Source: Actinoallomurus bryophytorum (GTDB taxonomy: Bacteria; Actinomycetota; Actinomycetes; Streptosporangiales; Streptosporangiaceae). Taken from it: a stretch of 64,000 nt of DNA. A model generated the notes under the pieces. That model was given only the letters and a program-made list of their open reading frames with translations. It did no database searches and was not told the origin of the DNA. A program made the position numbers and the translations under genes. This document shows, in pieces, positions 26,771 to 35,350 of the stretch (the first letter of the stretch is position 1; each line of letters opens with the position of its first letter). The stretch lies in the NCBI RefSeq assembly GCF_006716425.1, contig NZ_VFOZ01000001.1, forward strand, positions 744,001 to 808,000. Reading direction: 5' to 3'.

Positions 26771-28264
26771 CGTGGTCAGGTCCTCCGCCATTGCGAGGCC
26801 GAGGATGGCCTCTTCAGAAGCGTCGGCCCGGTCGAGTTCGCCGGTGATGTGGCCGTTCTGCATGACGATGATGCGGTCGGCGAGTCCGAGCACCTCGGGG
26901 AGCTCGGACGAGATGACGAGGACGGCCACGCCGGAGCGGGCGAGGTCGTCGATGAGGTGGTAGATCTCGGCCTTGGCGCCGACGTCGATGCCGCGGGTCG
27001 GCTCGTCCAGGATGAGCACCTTGGGCTTGCGTGCCAGCCAGCGTGCCAGCACGACCTTCTGCTGGTTTCCGCCCGACAGCTTGCGCACCTCCTGCTCGAT
27101 GCCCGGCGTACGCACGTGGAGCTCGTCGACGTACTTCTGGGTCAGCCGGCGTTCTTCGGCGCGTTTGACGAAGCGGAAGCGGCGCAGCCGGTCCAGGACC
27201 ACCAGGGAGGTGTTGTCGCGCACCGAGCGTCCGAGCAGCAGGGCCTGGGCCTTGCGCTCCTCGGGGGCGTACCCCATCCCGGCGCGTACGGCGTCGCTCG
27301 GCTGCCGCAGGCGCACCTGTTTCCCGTCGACCGACACATGCCCGGAGCGGATCGGCAGGTCGCCCACCAGCGCGCCGGCGAGTTCCGAACGGCCCGCGCC
27401 GACCAGCCCGGCCAGGGCCACGACCTCGCCCGCGTGCACGGTGAGGCTGATGTCGCGCACGTCGTCGGTGGTGACGTCCTCGACCTCGAGGACGGCCGCG
27501 CCGATCTCGGAGCGTTCGCGGGCGAACAGGGACGACAGGTCGCGGCCGACCATCATCCGCACGATCTCGTTCTCGTCGGTGTCCGCGGCGTCGCGCACGC
27601 CCACCAGGCCGCCGTCGCGCAGCACCGCGATGTGGTCGGCGAGCTGGAAGATCTCCTGGAGCCGGTGGGAGACGTAGATGACGGCGAGGCCCTCCTCGCG
27701 CAGCCGGCGGATCAGGGTGAACAGCGCGTCCACCTCGTGCTCGGACAGCGAGGACGTCGGCTCGTCGAACGCGATGACCTTCGCGTCTGTGGTCAGCGCC
27801 CGCAGGATCTCCACGAGCTGGCGCTGCGCGGGGGTGAGGCGCGAGCCGAGCGTCTCGGGCGAGATGACGCGTTCGAAGCCCAGGCGTTCGAGGTCGGCGC
27901 GTACGCGGCGGAAGAGCGTCGCCCTGTCGAAACCGCGGCCACCCTTGCGCGGCAGCGCGCCGAGGTAGACGTTCTCGGCGACCGAGACGTGCGGCACGAT
28001 CTCCGGCTCCTGCGGGATCACCCGGATGCCGGCCTTCCTCGCGTCCGCCGGCGAGTGCAGGCTCAGCACGTCGCCGCCGAGGGAGATCTCGCCCTTGTCC
28101 GGCAGATAGTCGCCGGTAATGATCTTGATAAGGGTGGATTTCCCGGCGCCGTTCTCGCCCATGAGGGCGGTCACGGCCCCGCTGGGGAAGTCCAGCGTGA
28201 CGTCGTTCAGCGCCCGTACGCCGGCGAACCGCTTGGAGATCCCTGCGACGCTCAACTCGGTCAT
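26747..28264 (-). CDS. CUT2-type sugar ABC transporter ATPase
   Basis: A 505-residue protein with two tandem ABC domains, as in RbsA/MglA. The first has Walker A GENGAGKS (37-44) and signature LTPAQRQLVEI. The second has a degenerate Walker A (GLVGAGRSE) and signature LSGGNQQKVVLARWL with LILDEPTRGID. The start follows GGAGG. Its TGA is contributed by the TCAA end of the TnpB element, so the last residue(s) differ from the ancestral protein. It energises the permease at 24346-25368. Confidence 0.93.
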   Translation of the reverse strand: MTELSVAGISKRFAGVRALNDVTLDFPSGAVTALMGENGAGKSTLIKIITGDYLPDKGEISLGGDVLSLHSPADARKAGIRVIPQEPEIVPHVSVAENVYLGALPRKGGRGFDRATLFRRVRADLERLGFERVISPETLGSRLTPAQRQLVEILRALTTDAKVIAFDEPTSSLSEHEVDALFTLIRRLREEGLAVIYVSHRLQEIFQLADHIAVLRDGGLVGVRDAADTDENEIVRMMVGRDLSSLFARERSEIGAAVLEVEDVTTDDVRDISLTVHAGEVVALAGLVGAGRSELAGALVGDLPIRSGHVSVDGKQVRLRQPSDAVRAGMGYAPEERKAQALLLGRSVRDNTSLVVLDRLRRFRFVKRAEERRLTQKYVDELHVRTPGIEQEVRKLSGGNQQKVVLARWLARKPKVLILDEPTRGIDVGAKAEIYHLIDDLARSGVAVLVISSELPEVLGLADRIIVMQNGHITGELDRADASEEAILGLAMAEDLTTSLSEGQH

Positions 28265-28353
28265 GAATCCTCCTTCGTCGGAGGGGTGACCAGGCGGACT
28301 GCGCCGTCGATTCCCTCGCGTCGCTCGGTCATGTCACGCCCCTGGGGGGTTGG

Positions 28354-28378
28354 GGCGGGGCGGCTTGGCCGCCCCGCC
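28354..28378 (-). terminator. hairpin after GH27 gene
   Basis: GGCGGGGCGGC (28354-28364) and GCCGCCCCGCC (28368-28378) form an 11-bp stem with a 3-base loop, 8 bases beyond the GH27 stop. It could terminate transcription or lower expression of the ABC ATPase gene relative to upstream genes. Confidence 0.65.
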
Positions 28379-28385
28379 GGGTGGG

Positions 28386-30401
28386 TCAGGTGCAGGTGAG
28401 CTGGGCGCCGGCCCAGTCACCGTGGTCGGAGTTGTTGCCGTTTCCTCCGTCGGTGACGACGACGCGGACGAACGTCGCTCCGCCGACATCCGCGGTCAGG
28501 TGCCTGGCCGGGTCGGCGGTGGTCAGCAGACCGCTGTCGGCGACCTTGTTCCCGTCGGCCCACACCTCGAAGGTCACCGAGCCGCTGGCCGTCTTCTCGT
28601 CGTCCACGCCGACGTCGGCCGACAGGGACGTGCACTTCTTGGCCGTGTAGTACTCGATGCTGCTCGGCGCGTTGGTGCCCAGGCCCTTCTTGTAGACGGC
28701 ACCGTTGATGGTGATCGGGTGACCGTCGCCGGCGGCCTTCTCACCGTTGCTGGTGTCCTTCTCCACCGGGCCGTAGCCGTTGTCGGCCCGCAGCCAGGGG
28801 ATGTCGCTCAGGTAGGACGTGCCGGAGGGTGGCGCACCGGTGTTCAGCACGTCCACCTGGACCGTGCTCTGGCTGACCGCGCCGTCCGGCTCGTACGTCG
28901 CCGTGGTGGTCAGGTCGTAGGACCCGGGCTTGGCGTCCGCCGGCACCTGGACCGTCCAGGTCGTGGCGAACCTCTGGTTCGAGCCGACGAGCACGCTCGA
29001 CCTGCGGGAGGTGGCCATGACGTTCCAGCCGTCCGGGACGGCGAGGCTGTTGTGCAGCAGTACGGCGGGCAGCTTTCCGGAGTTGGTCGCGGTCGTGGTG
29101 ACGGTGACCGGCTTGCCCGGTTCGACGAACGGCCGCGCGCCCGGGTAGGCCGCGGGCACATCCGCTCCCGCGTCCACCGCCGGCGGGTAGATCGCCCACC
29201 GCGGGTCACGTGCGACGCGCAGCATCACGGTGCCGTGCGCCGGAACCGTCGCGGTGAGGGAGCCGGCGGTCTCCCGCGTAGTGTGCGCCCACAGGTCGCG
29301 GACCCGGTACGCGGGCGCGGCGGGCATCCCGGCCGCGCTCGCCGACGTCGTGATCCGCTGGGCCGCGTCCGACTCGTTGAAGAGCGTCACCGCCCGGTCG
29401 CCGTTCGCGAGCGGCTTGACGAAGACGTCGCGTCCGCCGTCCGTGGAGATCGGCGCGCCCTGGACGCCGAGCTTGTCCTGGTCGACCGCGATGACCTCTT
29501 TGTTGGTGAGAATGGCCATCGTCGCGGCGGAGGCCTTGCGCAGGTCGCTGCCGATCAGCAGCGGTGCCGCCATCTCGGCCCACAGGCTGAAGTGCGAGCG
29601 GTACTCGGTGTCGGTCATGCCGCCGTTGCCGACCTCCAGCATGTCCGGATCGTTCCAGTGGCCGGGGCCGGCGTACGGGGCCAGCACCATGTTCTGGTGC
29701 ACGATGCCGAGCATGCTCGAGTAGCTGTCGCTGATGTCGCCGGTGGTACGCCAGGAGTTGCCGACGTCCTTGGCCCACAGCCAGGGCTTGTTCTCGCCCC
29801 ACTCGCAGATGGAGAACAGGATGTCGCGGCCGGTGGCCTTCAGCGCGTCGCGCATCGTGGTGTAGCGCTGCTGCGCGTCGACGCCCTGGTTGTTGCAGTT
29901 GTCGTACTTGAGGTAGTCGACGCCCCACGACGCCCACAGGTTCGCGTCCTGCCGCTCGTGGCCGAGGCCGCCGGGGAAGCCGTTGGTGTCGCAGGTCTTG
30001 GTGCCGGCGCTGGAGTAGATGCCGAGCTTGAGGCCCTTGGAGTGGACGTAGTCCGCGACCGCCTTGATGCCGTCCGGGAAGCGCGAGGGGTCCGGCTGCA
30101 GGTTCCCGTCGGCGTCACGCTGAGGGAGCGCCCAGCAGTCGTCGAGGTTGACGTACTGGTATCCGGCGTCCTTCAGGCCCGAGGAGACGAAGAGGTCGGC
30201 GATTCCCTTGACCATCGCCTCGTTGAAGTCCGCGCCGCAGTGCGTCGCGTTCCAGTTGTTGAACCCCATCTGCGGGGTCAGGGCGAGGCCGTTGTCGAGA
30301 GCGGCGGCCGGCGGGGCCGATGCGAGCGTGAGGACCGCGGCACCGGCGACGCTCGTCGCGAGCGCGGCGAGTACCGATGTCAGGGTACGGACGGTGCGCA
30401 T
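28386..30401 (-). CDS. secreted GH27 alpha-galactosidase with NEW3 and NPCBM domains
   Basis: A 671-residue exported enzyme. The start at 30401 (AGGAG upstream) opens a signal peptide (MRTVRTLTSVLAAL ... PPAAALD, cleavage about 35). The GH27 barrel (about 37-300) contains TPQMGFNNWN, VNLDDCWALPQRD, the nucleophile in YLKYDNCNN and the acid/base in LLIGSDLRK. An all-beta domain, a NEW3-like domain (PGKPVTVTTTATNSG) and a C-terminal NPCBM sugar-binding domain (SYLSDIPWLRADNGYG) follow. Some GH27 enzymes are beta-L-arabinopyranosidases, so specificity is not certain; nearby GalT favours galactose. Confidence 0.92.
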   Translation of the reverse strand: MRTVRTLTSVLAALATSVAGAAVLTLASAPPAAALDNGLALTPQMGFNNWNATHCGADFNEAMVKGIADLFVSSGLKDAGYQYVNLDDCWALPQRDADGNLQPDPSRFPDGIKAVADYVHSKGLKLGIYSSAGTKTCDTNGFPGGLGHERQDANLWASWGVDYLKYDNCNNQGVDAQQRYTTMRDALKATGRDILFSICEWGENKPWLWAKDVGNSWRTTGDISDSYSSMLGIVHQNMVLAPYAGPGHWNDPDMLEVGNGGMTDTEYRSHFSLWAEMAAPLLIGSDLRKASAATMAILTNKEVIAVDQDKLGVQGAPISTDGGRDVFVKPLANGDRAVTLFNESDAAQRITTSASAAGMPAAPAYRVRDLWAHTTRETAGSLTATVPAHGTVMLRVARDPRWAIYPPAVDAGADVPAAYPGARPFVEPGKPVTVTTTATNSGKLPAVLLHNSLAVPDGWNVMATSRRSSVLVGSNQRFATTWTVQVPADAKPGSYDLTTTATYEPDGAVSQSTVQVDVLNTGAPPSGTSYLSDIPWLRADNGYGPVEKDTSNGEKAAGDGHPITINGAVYKKGLGTNAPSSIEYYTAKKCTSLSADVGVDDEKTASGSVTFEVWADGNKVADSGLLTTADPARHLTADVGGATFVRVVVTDGGNGNNSDHGDWAGAQLTCT

Positions 30402-30485
30402 GGGGCTGCTCCTGTTTTCGGGGGACTGCGCACTGCTGGGGATCGGCACGGCCAGACGCGCCGTGCCGGTCCCCGGGTGACCCGA

Positions 30486-30514
30486 ACCGGCGGGCGACGG
30501 AGGCGCCCGCCGGT
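30486..30514 (-). terminator. intercistronic hairpin after binding-protein gene
   Basis: ACCGGCGGGCG (30486-30496) and CGCCCGCCGGT (30504-30514) form a perfect 11-bp stem with a 7-base loop, 28 bases past the lipoprotein stop. Such hairpins commonly stabilise the abundant binding-protein mRNA and cut downstream expression. Confidence 0.65.
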
Positions 30515-30541
30515 CAGGATCGTCGGCGTGGTCTCAGGACG

Positions 30542-31585
30542 TCAGCTGCACTTGACGCCTTCCTGCTTCCAGTTGGACGCGTCCACCATCTTGGTCGGGG
30601 CGAACGCCTCCTGCGGCATCGGCTTGCCGGTCCGCAGGTTGTCCACGATCTCCTGTACGGCCAGGCCACCGACGTCGTAGCCGTTGATGAACAGCGCGGC
30701 CCTCATGCCGGTCGCCTTGCCCGAACCCCAGTCCTTGCAGGCCAGCTGGGCGCCGAGCCCGACGCCGTCGATGTCGGCCGCCTTGTAGCCGCCGTTCTGG
30801 ATCGCGGTGACCGCGCCGGAGACGTTCTCGTCGTTGCAGCCCCACACGACCCAGTGCTTGACGGACCGGTGGCCCGAGATCACGGCACCGGTCTTGGACT
30901 GCGCGTCGGTCGGGGTGTTGTCCGTACCGACCTTGATCACCTGGACCTTGGCCCCTGCGGCCTGCTCGAACGCGGCCTGCGCGGCGACCACGCGGTCGGT
31001 GCAGACGGTCACGTCCTGCTTCCAGGCCGAGATGATCGCGGTGTCCGCGGGCTTCCAGCCGGACTTCTTGAACTCCTCGCCGGCGCGCTGGCCGACCTGG
31101 GTGCCCATCTGGCTGCCGGAGAAGCCCACCCGCTGGACCAGCTGGTCCTTGGGGCACTTGGCCGGGTCCGGGCCGGTCTTGCAGATCTGGTCGTCCGTGC
31201 TGAGCAGCGTCACCTTGCCGCCCGCCGCGGTCTGCACGATCTGCGGGCCGACCGCCGGGTCCGGCGGCACGATGAGGACGCCGTTCACCTTCTGCGCGAC
31301 GGCCGCCTGGGTCTCCGACACCGCCTTGTTGGTGTCGTTGCCCAGGTTGACGATCTTGACGTCGACGTTGCCGAGCTGCTTGGCCTTGGCCTTGGCGCCG
31401 TCCGCCTCGTCGATGAAGTACTGCTGATCGCCCTGCTTCTGCAGGAAGGCGATCGAGATCTTCCCTGAGACCTTCTTGCTGGAGCTCGCCGAGGAGCTCT
31501 CTTTGCCTGACGAACAGGCGGCAAGGCTGAGGGCGGCGGCGAGACCTATCGCCACGACCGCGCCGGGCCTGCGTATCCGGGCCAT
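30542..31585 (-). CDS. sugar ABC transporter substrate-binding lipoprotein
   Basis: A 347-residue lipoprotein: a signal with lipobox LAAC (MARIRRPGAVVAIGLAAALS, then LAAC), a serine/lysine linker, then a Peripla_BP_4 domain (ISIAFLQKQGDQQYFIDEAD, VNGVLIVPPDPAVGPQIV, VVWGCNDENVSGAV). It belongs with CUT2 importers, which usually carry monosaccharides. It is the first gene of the minus-strand operon, divergent from the DeoR gene, and the most likely direct target of that repressor. The start follows AAGAAGG. Confidence 0.92.
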   Translation of the reverse strand: MARIRRPGAVVAIGLAAALSLAACSSGKESSSASSSKKVSGKISIAFLQKQGDQQYFIDEADGAKAKAKQLGNVDVKIVNLGNDTNKAVSETQAAVAQKVNGVLIVPPDPAVGPQIVQTAAGGKVTLLSTDDQICKTGPDPAKCPKDQLVQRVGFSGSQMGTQVGQRAGEEFKKSGWKPADTAIISAWKQDVTVCTDRVVAAQAAFEQAAGAKVQVIKVGTDNTPTDAQSKTGAVISGHRSVKHWVVWGCNDENVSGAVTAIQNGGYKAADIDGVGLGAQLACKDWGSGKATGMRAALFINGYDVGGLAVQEIVDNLRTGKPMPQEAFAPTKMVDASNWKQEGVKCS

Positions 31586-31683
31586 GCTCTGCCTTCTTTC
31601 TGGCCTTTGGTGGCTGGACCTGGTCCCGTTTCCCCGATGTTTCCGCTGAGTTACCAGGCGATGTGCGCTATTCCTACCAGTCT

Positions 31684-31740
31684 CAACACAAACCAACAAG
31701 ACTCGATTCGGTAACATGTTGGGCCGTGTTGACATATGTC
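31684..31740. promoter_or_regulatory. candidate DeoR operator array
   Basis: CAACA-N5-CAACA (31684-31698) is mirrored by TGTTG-N5-TGTTG (31717-31731), giving a long dyad centred near 31707. Inside or beside it are the palindromes AACATGTT (31713-31720) and GACATATGTC (31731-31740). It lies between the divergent binding-protein and DeoR genes. Confidence 0.65.
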
Positions 31741-31789
31741 GTTTCTGGGGGCACGCTGCACGCGGTGGCGGTCGCTGAGAGGGGGGACG

Positions 31790-32578
31790 ATGCTCGCCCA
31801 GCAACGGCAGCAGGCAATTTTGGATCTCGTCCAGCAGCACGGAGGCGTCCGTGTCGCCGACCTTGTTCGAGAGTTCAGCGTCTCAGACATGACGATCCGC
31901 CGTGACCTGGAGGTACTCGCCGACCGCGGCCTGATCTCCAAGGTGCACGGCGGCGCCACCACGGTGGGCGCCGGGTCGACCGAGGAGCCCGGCTTCGCCG
32001 CCAAGTCGGTCCGTCAGCGGCAGGAGAAGGACGCCATCGCCCGCCGCGCCGCCCGGCTCGTACGCCCGGGTACGGCCGTCGCGGTCTCCGCCGGCACCAC
32101 CACGTGGGCGCTCGCCCACCATCTGACCGACGTCCCGGAGCTGACCGTTGTCACCAACTCGATCCAGATCGCCGATGTCTTCTACCGGGCCAACCGCGCC
32201 GACCAGACGATCGTGCTCACCGGCGGCATCCGCACACCCTCGGACGCGCTCGTCGGCCCGGTCGCGGTCAACGCGATCCGCTCCCTCAACGTCGACCTGC
32301 TGCTGCTCGGCGTGCACGGCATGAGCACGCGGGCCGGCTTCACCACGCCGAACCTCATGGAGGCCGAGACGGACCGCGCGATGGTGGGCGCTGCCCGCCG
32401 CCTCGCGGTGCTGGCCGACCACACCAAGTGGGGCACGGTCGGGCTCAGCACGATCGCGCGCCTCGGCGACGCCGACGTGCTCATCACCGACGCGGGCCTG
32501 AGCGACGACGCACGCAAGCAACTCATCGAGGAGGTCGGCGAGCTCGTCACCGTCGACCCGGCCGAGGCGCACCCATGA
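31790..32578 (+). CDS. DeoR-family sugar repressor
   Basis: A 262-residue regulator. The N-terminal DeoR helix-turn-helix (RQQAILDLVQQHGGVRVADL, then SVSDMTIRRDLEVLADRGLI) is followed by a sugar-phosphate sensing domain (VAVSAGTTTWALA, VLTGGIRTPSDALVGP). The effector is probably a phosphorylated sugar from the cassette. It is divergent from the ABC/GH operon, and its stop overlaps the galT start (ATGA). The ATG at 31790 follows GGGGGGA. Confidence 0.93.
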   Translation: MLAQQRQQAILDLVQQHGGVRVADLVREFSVSDMTIRRDLEVLADRGLISKVHGGATTVGAGSTEEPGFAAKSVRQRQEKDAIARRAARLVRPGTAVAVSAGTTTWALAHHLTDVPELTVVTNSIQIADVFYRANRADQTIVLTGGIRTPSDALVGPVAVNAIRSLNVDLLLLGVHGMSTRAGFTTPNLMEAETDRAMVGAARRLAVLADHTKWGTVGLSTIARLGDADVLITDAGLSDDARKQLIEEVGELVTVDPAEAHP

Positions 32579-33633
32579 AACGCACCGTCACCCATCTCGC
32601 CGACGGCAGAGAGCTGATCTACTTCGACCGGCACGATGACGCCGACCGGTCCGCGGTGGACACACGGACACTGCCGCCTCCCCCGCAGGCCTCGGAGCTG
32701 CGCCGCGACCGGCTGCTCGGCGAGTGGGTCACGATCGCCTCGCACCGCCAGGACCGTACGTACCTGCCGCCGAGCGACCAGTGCCCGCTCGACCCGTCCG
32801 CCCCCGGCCGGCCGACCGAGATCCCCGCCTCCGACTACGAGGTGGTCGTCTTCGAGAACCGGTTCCCGTCCTATTCCGGGCGCGTGCCGGACGACCTGCA
32901 CGGCGCGACACCGGGAGTCGGCCGCGCCGAGGTCGTGTGCTTCTCCCCCGACCACGACGCGTCGTTCGCGACCCTGGACCTGGCGCAGGTCGGCACGGTC
33001 ATGGAGGCGTGGGCGGACCGTACCGCCGAGCTGTCCACGCTGCCCGGCGTCCAGCAGGTGTTCTGCTTCGAGAACCGCGGCGCCGAGATCGGCGTCACCC
33101 TCGCCCACCCGCACGGCCAGATCTACGCCTATCCGTTCGTGACGCCGCGCACCGAGCGGATGCTGAGCGTCGCCCGCGCCCACCGCGACGAGACCGGCCG
33201 TGACCTGTTCGCCGACGTCCTCGCCTCCGAGCGGGCCGCCGGGGTACGGGTCGTGGCGGCCAACGACCTGTGGACCGCGTTCGTGCCCGAGGCCGCCCGG
33301 TGGCCGTTCGAGGTGCACCTCTTCCCGCACCGCAAGCTGCCGGACCTGGCCGCGCTGTCGATGGAGGAGCGGGAGGCGTTCGCCACGCTGTACGTCGACG
33401 TGCTGCAACGCCTCGACCGGCTGTTCGGCGTGCCGATGCCCTACATCTCGGCCTGGCATCAGGCCCCGGTCTCGACCGGCCGCGACCTGGGCTACCTGCA
33501 CCTTCAGCTGTTCAGCAGCCGGAGGGCGGCGGAGAAGCTGAAGTACCTGGCCGGCTCGGAGGCCGCCATGGGCGCGTTCGTGAACGACATCTACCCCGAG
33601 GACGCCGCTCGCCGCCTGCGCGCGGCCACATAG
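32575..33633 (+). CDS. galT: galactose-1-phosphate uridylyltransferase
   Basis: A 352-residue Leloir-pathway enzyme exchanging UDP between glucose-1-P and galactose-1-P. RRDRLLGEWVTIASHRQDR and CPLDPS are the N-terminal family segments; AHPHGQIYAYPF holds the active-site His triad, and WPFEVHLFPHR and the AWHQAP region lie in the C-terminal lobe. The start is fixed by the ATGA overlap with the DeoR gene. Neither galK nor galE is in the window. The usual N-terminal CxxC zinc pair is absent, a variation seen in the family. Confidence 0.94.
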   Translation: MKRTVTHLADGRELIYFDRHDDADRSAVDTRTLPPPPQASELRRDRLLGEWVTIASHRQDRTYLPPSDQCPLDPSAPGRPTEIPASDYEVVVFENRFPSYSGRVPDDLHGATPGVGRAEVVCFSPDHDASFATLDLAQVGTVMEAWADRTAELSTLPGVQQVFCFENRGAEIGVTLAHPHGQIYAYPFVTPRTERMLSVARAHRDETGRDLFADVLASERAAGVRVVAANDLWTAFVPEAARWPFEVHLFPHRKLPDLAALSMEEREAFATLYVDVLQRLDRLFGVPMPYISAWHQAPVSTGRDLGYLHLQLFSSRRAAEKLKYLAGSEAAMGAFVNDIYPEDAARRLRAAT

Positions 33634-33702
33634 CGGCCTTTACAGCGCCCTCCAGGCGGGCGATGGTGAGGGCTTCGGCACATTCCCGGAGGGCGTGCAC
33701 CG

Positions 33703-34971
33703 GTGATGCGACTGCGGGTCGACCCCGTACGGGCCCAGGTCTACGAGCACGGCTGGCAGAGCTGGAGCCCGACCACGACGTACGGCGTCACGGCGACCGC
33801 GCACCGGCCCTTGACTCCGGCGATGTACGGACGTCCCGGGCGGCCCGCTCCCCGGGAGGGCTTCCAGGGCGAGGGACTGCTCGCGGTCGACCCGGGCACG
33901 GGTGAGCCGGTCCACGTCTACGCCGCGCGCGACGGCCGCGCCGAGGTGCCCTCGATCCGCGCGGCGTACGGGGACGGCGTACTCACCGTCGACGCGGACG
34001 GTGACGTCGAGCAGGCCCTGCACCCCGGCACGATCGAGCGCGCGCTCGGCACGTGGGCGGACGGATACGCCCGCCGTACGGGCGCCGGCGCCGTCCGGGC
34101 CGCCCCGGCCGTCTGGTGCTCCTGGTACCACTACTTCGGCGCGGTGACCACCGACGACATCCTGGAGAACCTCGACGCGGTGGAGGAGCGGGACCTGCCG
34201 GTCGACGTGATCCAGATCGACGACGGCTGGCAGGCCGGCATCGGCGACTGGCTCTCCTTCTCCGGCCCGTTCGCCGGACTGCCGAGGCTGGCCGGGCGGA
34301 TCCGGAGCGCCGGCCGGCGGGCGGGCATCTGGGTCGCGCCGTTCCTCGCCGCCGCGAACAGCGATCTCGCCCGCGCGCACCCGGGCCGGCTGGGCGGCGA
34401 CGCCGGGCACAACTGGGGCCAGGCCCTGTTCGCCCTGGACGTCGTGCGCGCCGAGGATCACCTGCGCGAGGTGTTCACCGCCCTGCGCGCCTGGGGATTC
34501 GACTATTTCAAGCTGGACTTCCTCTACGCCGGGGCGATGGGCGGCCTGGACGCCTACCGGCACGGGCTCACGGTGATCCGCGAGGCGGTGGGCCCCGACG
34601 CGTACCTGGTCGGCTGCGGCGCCCCGATCCTGCCGAGCGTGGGCCTGGTCGACGCCATGCGGGTCTCCCCCGACGTCAGCCCCGTCTACGAGCCGGAGGA
34701 CGGCGACCTTTCCCGGGCCTCGCAGCGGGCCGCGACGGTGACGACGATCGCGCGCGCCTGGCAGCACGGGCGGTTCTGGGTGAACGACCCGGACTGCCTG
34801 ATCGCACGCCCGCAGGTCGAACGCCGCGAGGACTGGGCCGCTGTCGTGGAACGCTACGGCGGCCTGCGCGCGTCCTCTGACCGCATCGCCGACCTCGACG
34901 CATGGGGGCTGGAGACGACGCGGCGCCTGCTGTCCTCGGCCCCGGACCCGGTGCCCTTCGGAACTCCGTGA
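33703..34971 (+). CDS. GH36-type alpha-galactosidase
   Basis: About 422 residues with no signal peptide, so cytoplasmic. It is shorter than typical GH36 enzymes (about 700) because the N-terminal beta-sandwich is reduced. WQSWSP, VWCSWYHYFG and IDDGWQAGIGDW line the active site; the nucleophile Asp is in YFKLDFLYAGAM and the likely acid/base Asp in MRVSPDVSP. It probably hydrolyses imported alpha-galactosides. GTG at 33703 and ATG at 33706 are alternative starts after GGAGGG. It follows galT by 69 bases on the same strand. Confidence 0.88.
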   Translation: MMRLRVDPVRAQVYEHGWQSWSPTTTYGVTATAHRPLTPAMYGRPGRPAPREGFQGEGLLAVDPGTGEPVHVYAARDGRAEVPSIRAAYGDGVLTVDADGDVEQALHPGTIERALGTWADGYARRTGAGAVRAAPAVWCSWYHYFGAVTTDDILENLDAVEERDLPVDVIQIDDGWQAGIGDWLSFSGPFAGLPRLAGRIRSAGRRAGIWVAPFLAAANSDLARAHPGRLGGDAGHNWGQALFALDVVRAEDHLREVFTALRAWGFDYFKLDFLYAGAMGGLDAYRHGLTVIREAVGPDAYLVGCGAPILPSVGLVDAMRVSPDVSPVYEPEDGDLSRASQRAATVTTIARAWQHGRFWVNDPDCLIARPQVERREDWAAVVERYGGLRASSDRIADLDAWGLETTRRLLSSAPDPVPFGTP

Positions 34972-34984
34972 CGGCCGGCGCCAG

Positions 34985-35091
34985 CGGCCCACGGCGTCGA
35001 GCCGGGCGCGCCGCCCCAGGTGCTCGATCGAGCTCGTGCCGGGGATCGGCAGCATGACGGGTGAGCGGGCCGGCAGCCAGGCCGACGGCCC
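34985..35091 (-). pseudogene. remnant of an aldo/keto reductase C-terminus
   Basis: Minus-strand translation reads AWLPARSPVMLPIPGTSSIEHL, broken into groups of AWLPARSPVM and LPIPGTSSIEHL; the latter is the strand-and-loop signature near the C-terminus of aldo/keto reductases. The frame then loses resemblance and there is no N-terminal half. It is a deletion remnant. Confidence 0.6.
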
Positions 35092-35104
35092 TCGTGGCCA
35101 CCGG

Positions 35105-35296
35105 ACCGGCGTGGCGGTCATTCCCCGGCCCGGTCGCGATCCGGTGCCCGACGGCGTACGCTTCGTGCCGGTGAGACCTGCTCTGACCAGGCATGTCCAC
35201 GTCGCGTGGCGGGCTCACGCCGATCGGCGCCCCTCGAACCACGCCTTCATCGAGACCCTGCGCGAGAGCACTCCCCCGGGCTTGCATTTGGTTTAA
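35105..35296 (+). pseudogene. remnant of a LysR-type regulator C-terminus
   Basis: Plus-strand translation GVAVIPRPGRDPVPDG, then VRFVPVRPALTRHVHVAWR and FIETLRE before TAA at 35294, resembles the last ~60 residues of a LysR substrate-binding domain. There is no helix-turn-helix and no start. It sits back-to-back with the reductase remnant. Confidence 0.6.
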
Positions 35297-35299
35297 CTT

Positions 35300-35325
35300 T
35301 CAACTAAGCTCCAGGACATAGTTGA
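35300..35325. promoter_or_regulatory. inverted repeat upstream of yceI-like gene
   Basis: TCAACTA (35300-35306) and TAGTTGA (35319-35325) are perfect 7-base arms with a 12-base spacer, in an AT-rich patch just before the YceI gene. It is a likely operator/promoter; the size suits a MarR-type dimer, but the regulator is unknown. Confidence 0.55.
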
Positions 35326-35350
35326 GGCTTCAATATAAGTGGAGGATGAC

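Noticed and set aside
28350-30680. 776-codon open frame on the plus strand opposite GH27
   Set aside because: GC-rich third positions leave the antisense strand open; the minus strand has a full signal peptide, catalytic motifs and known domains.
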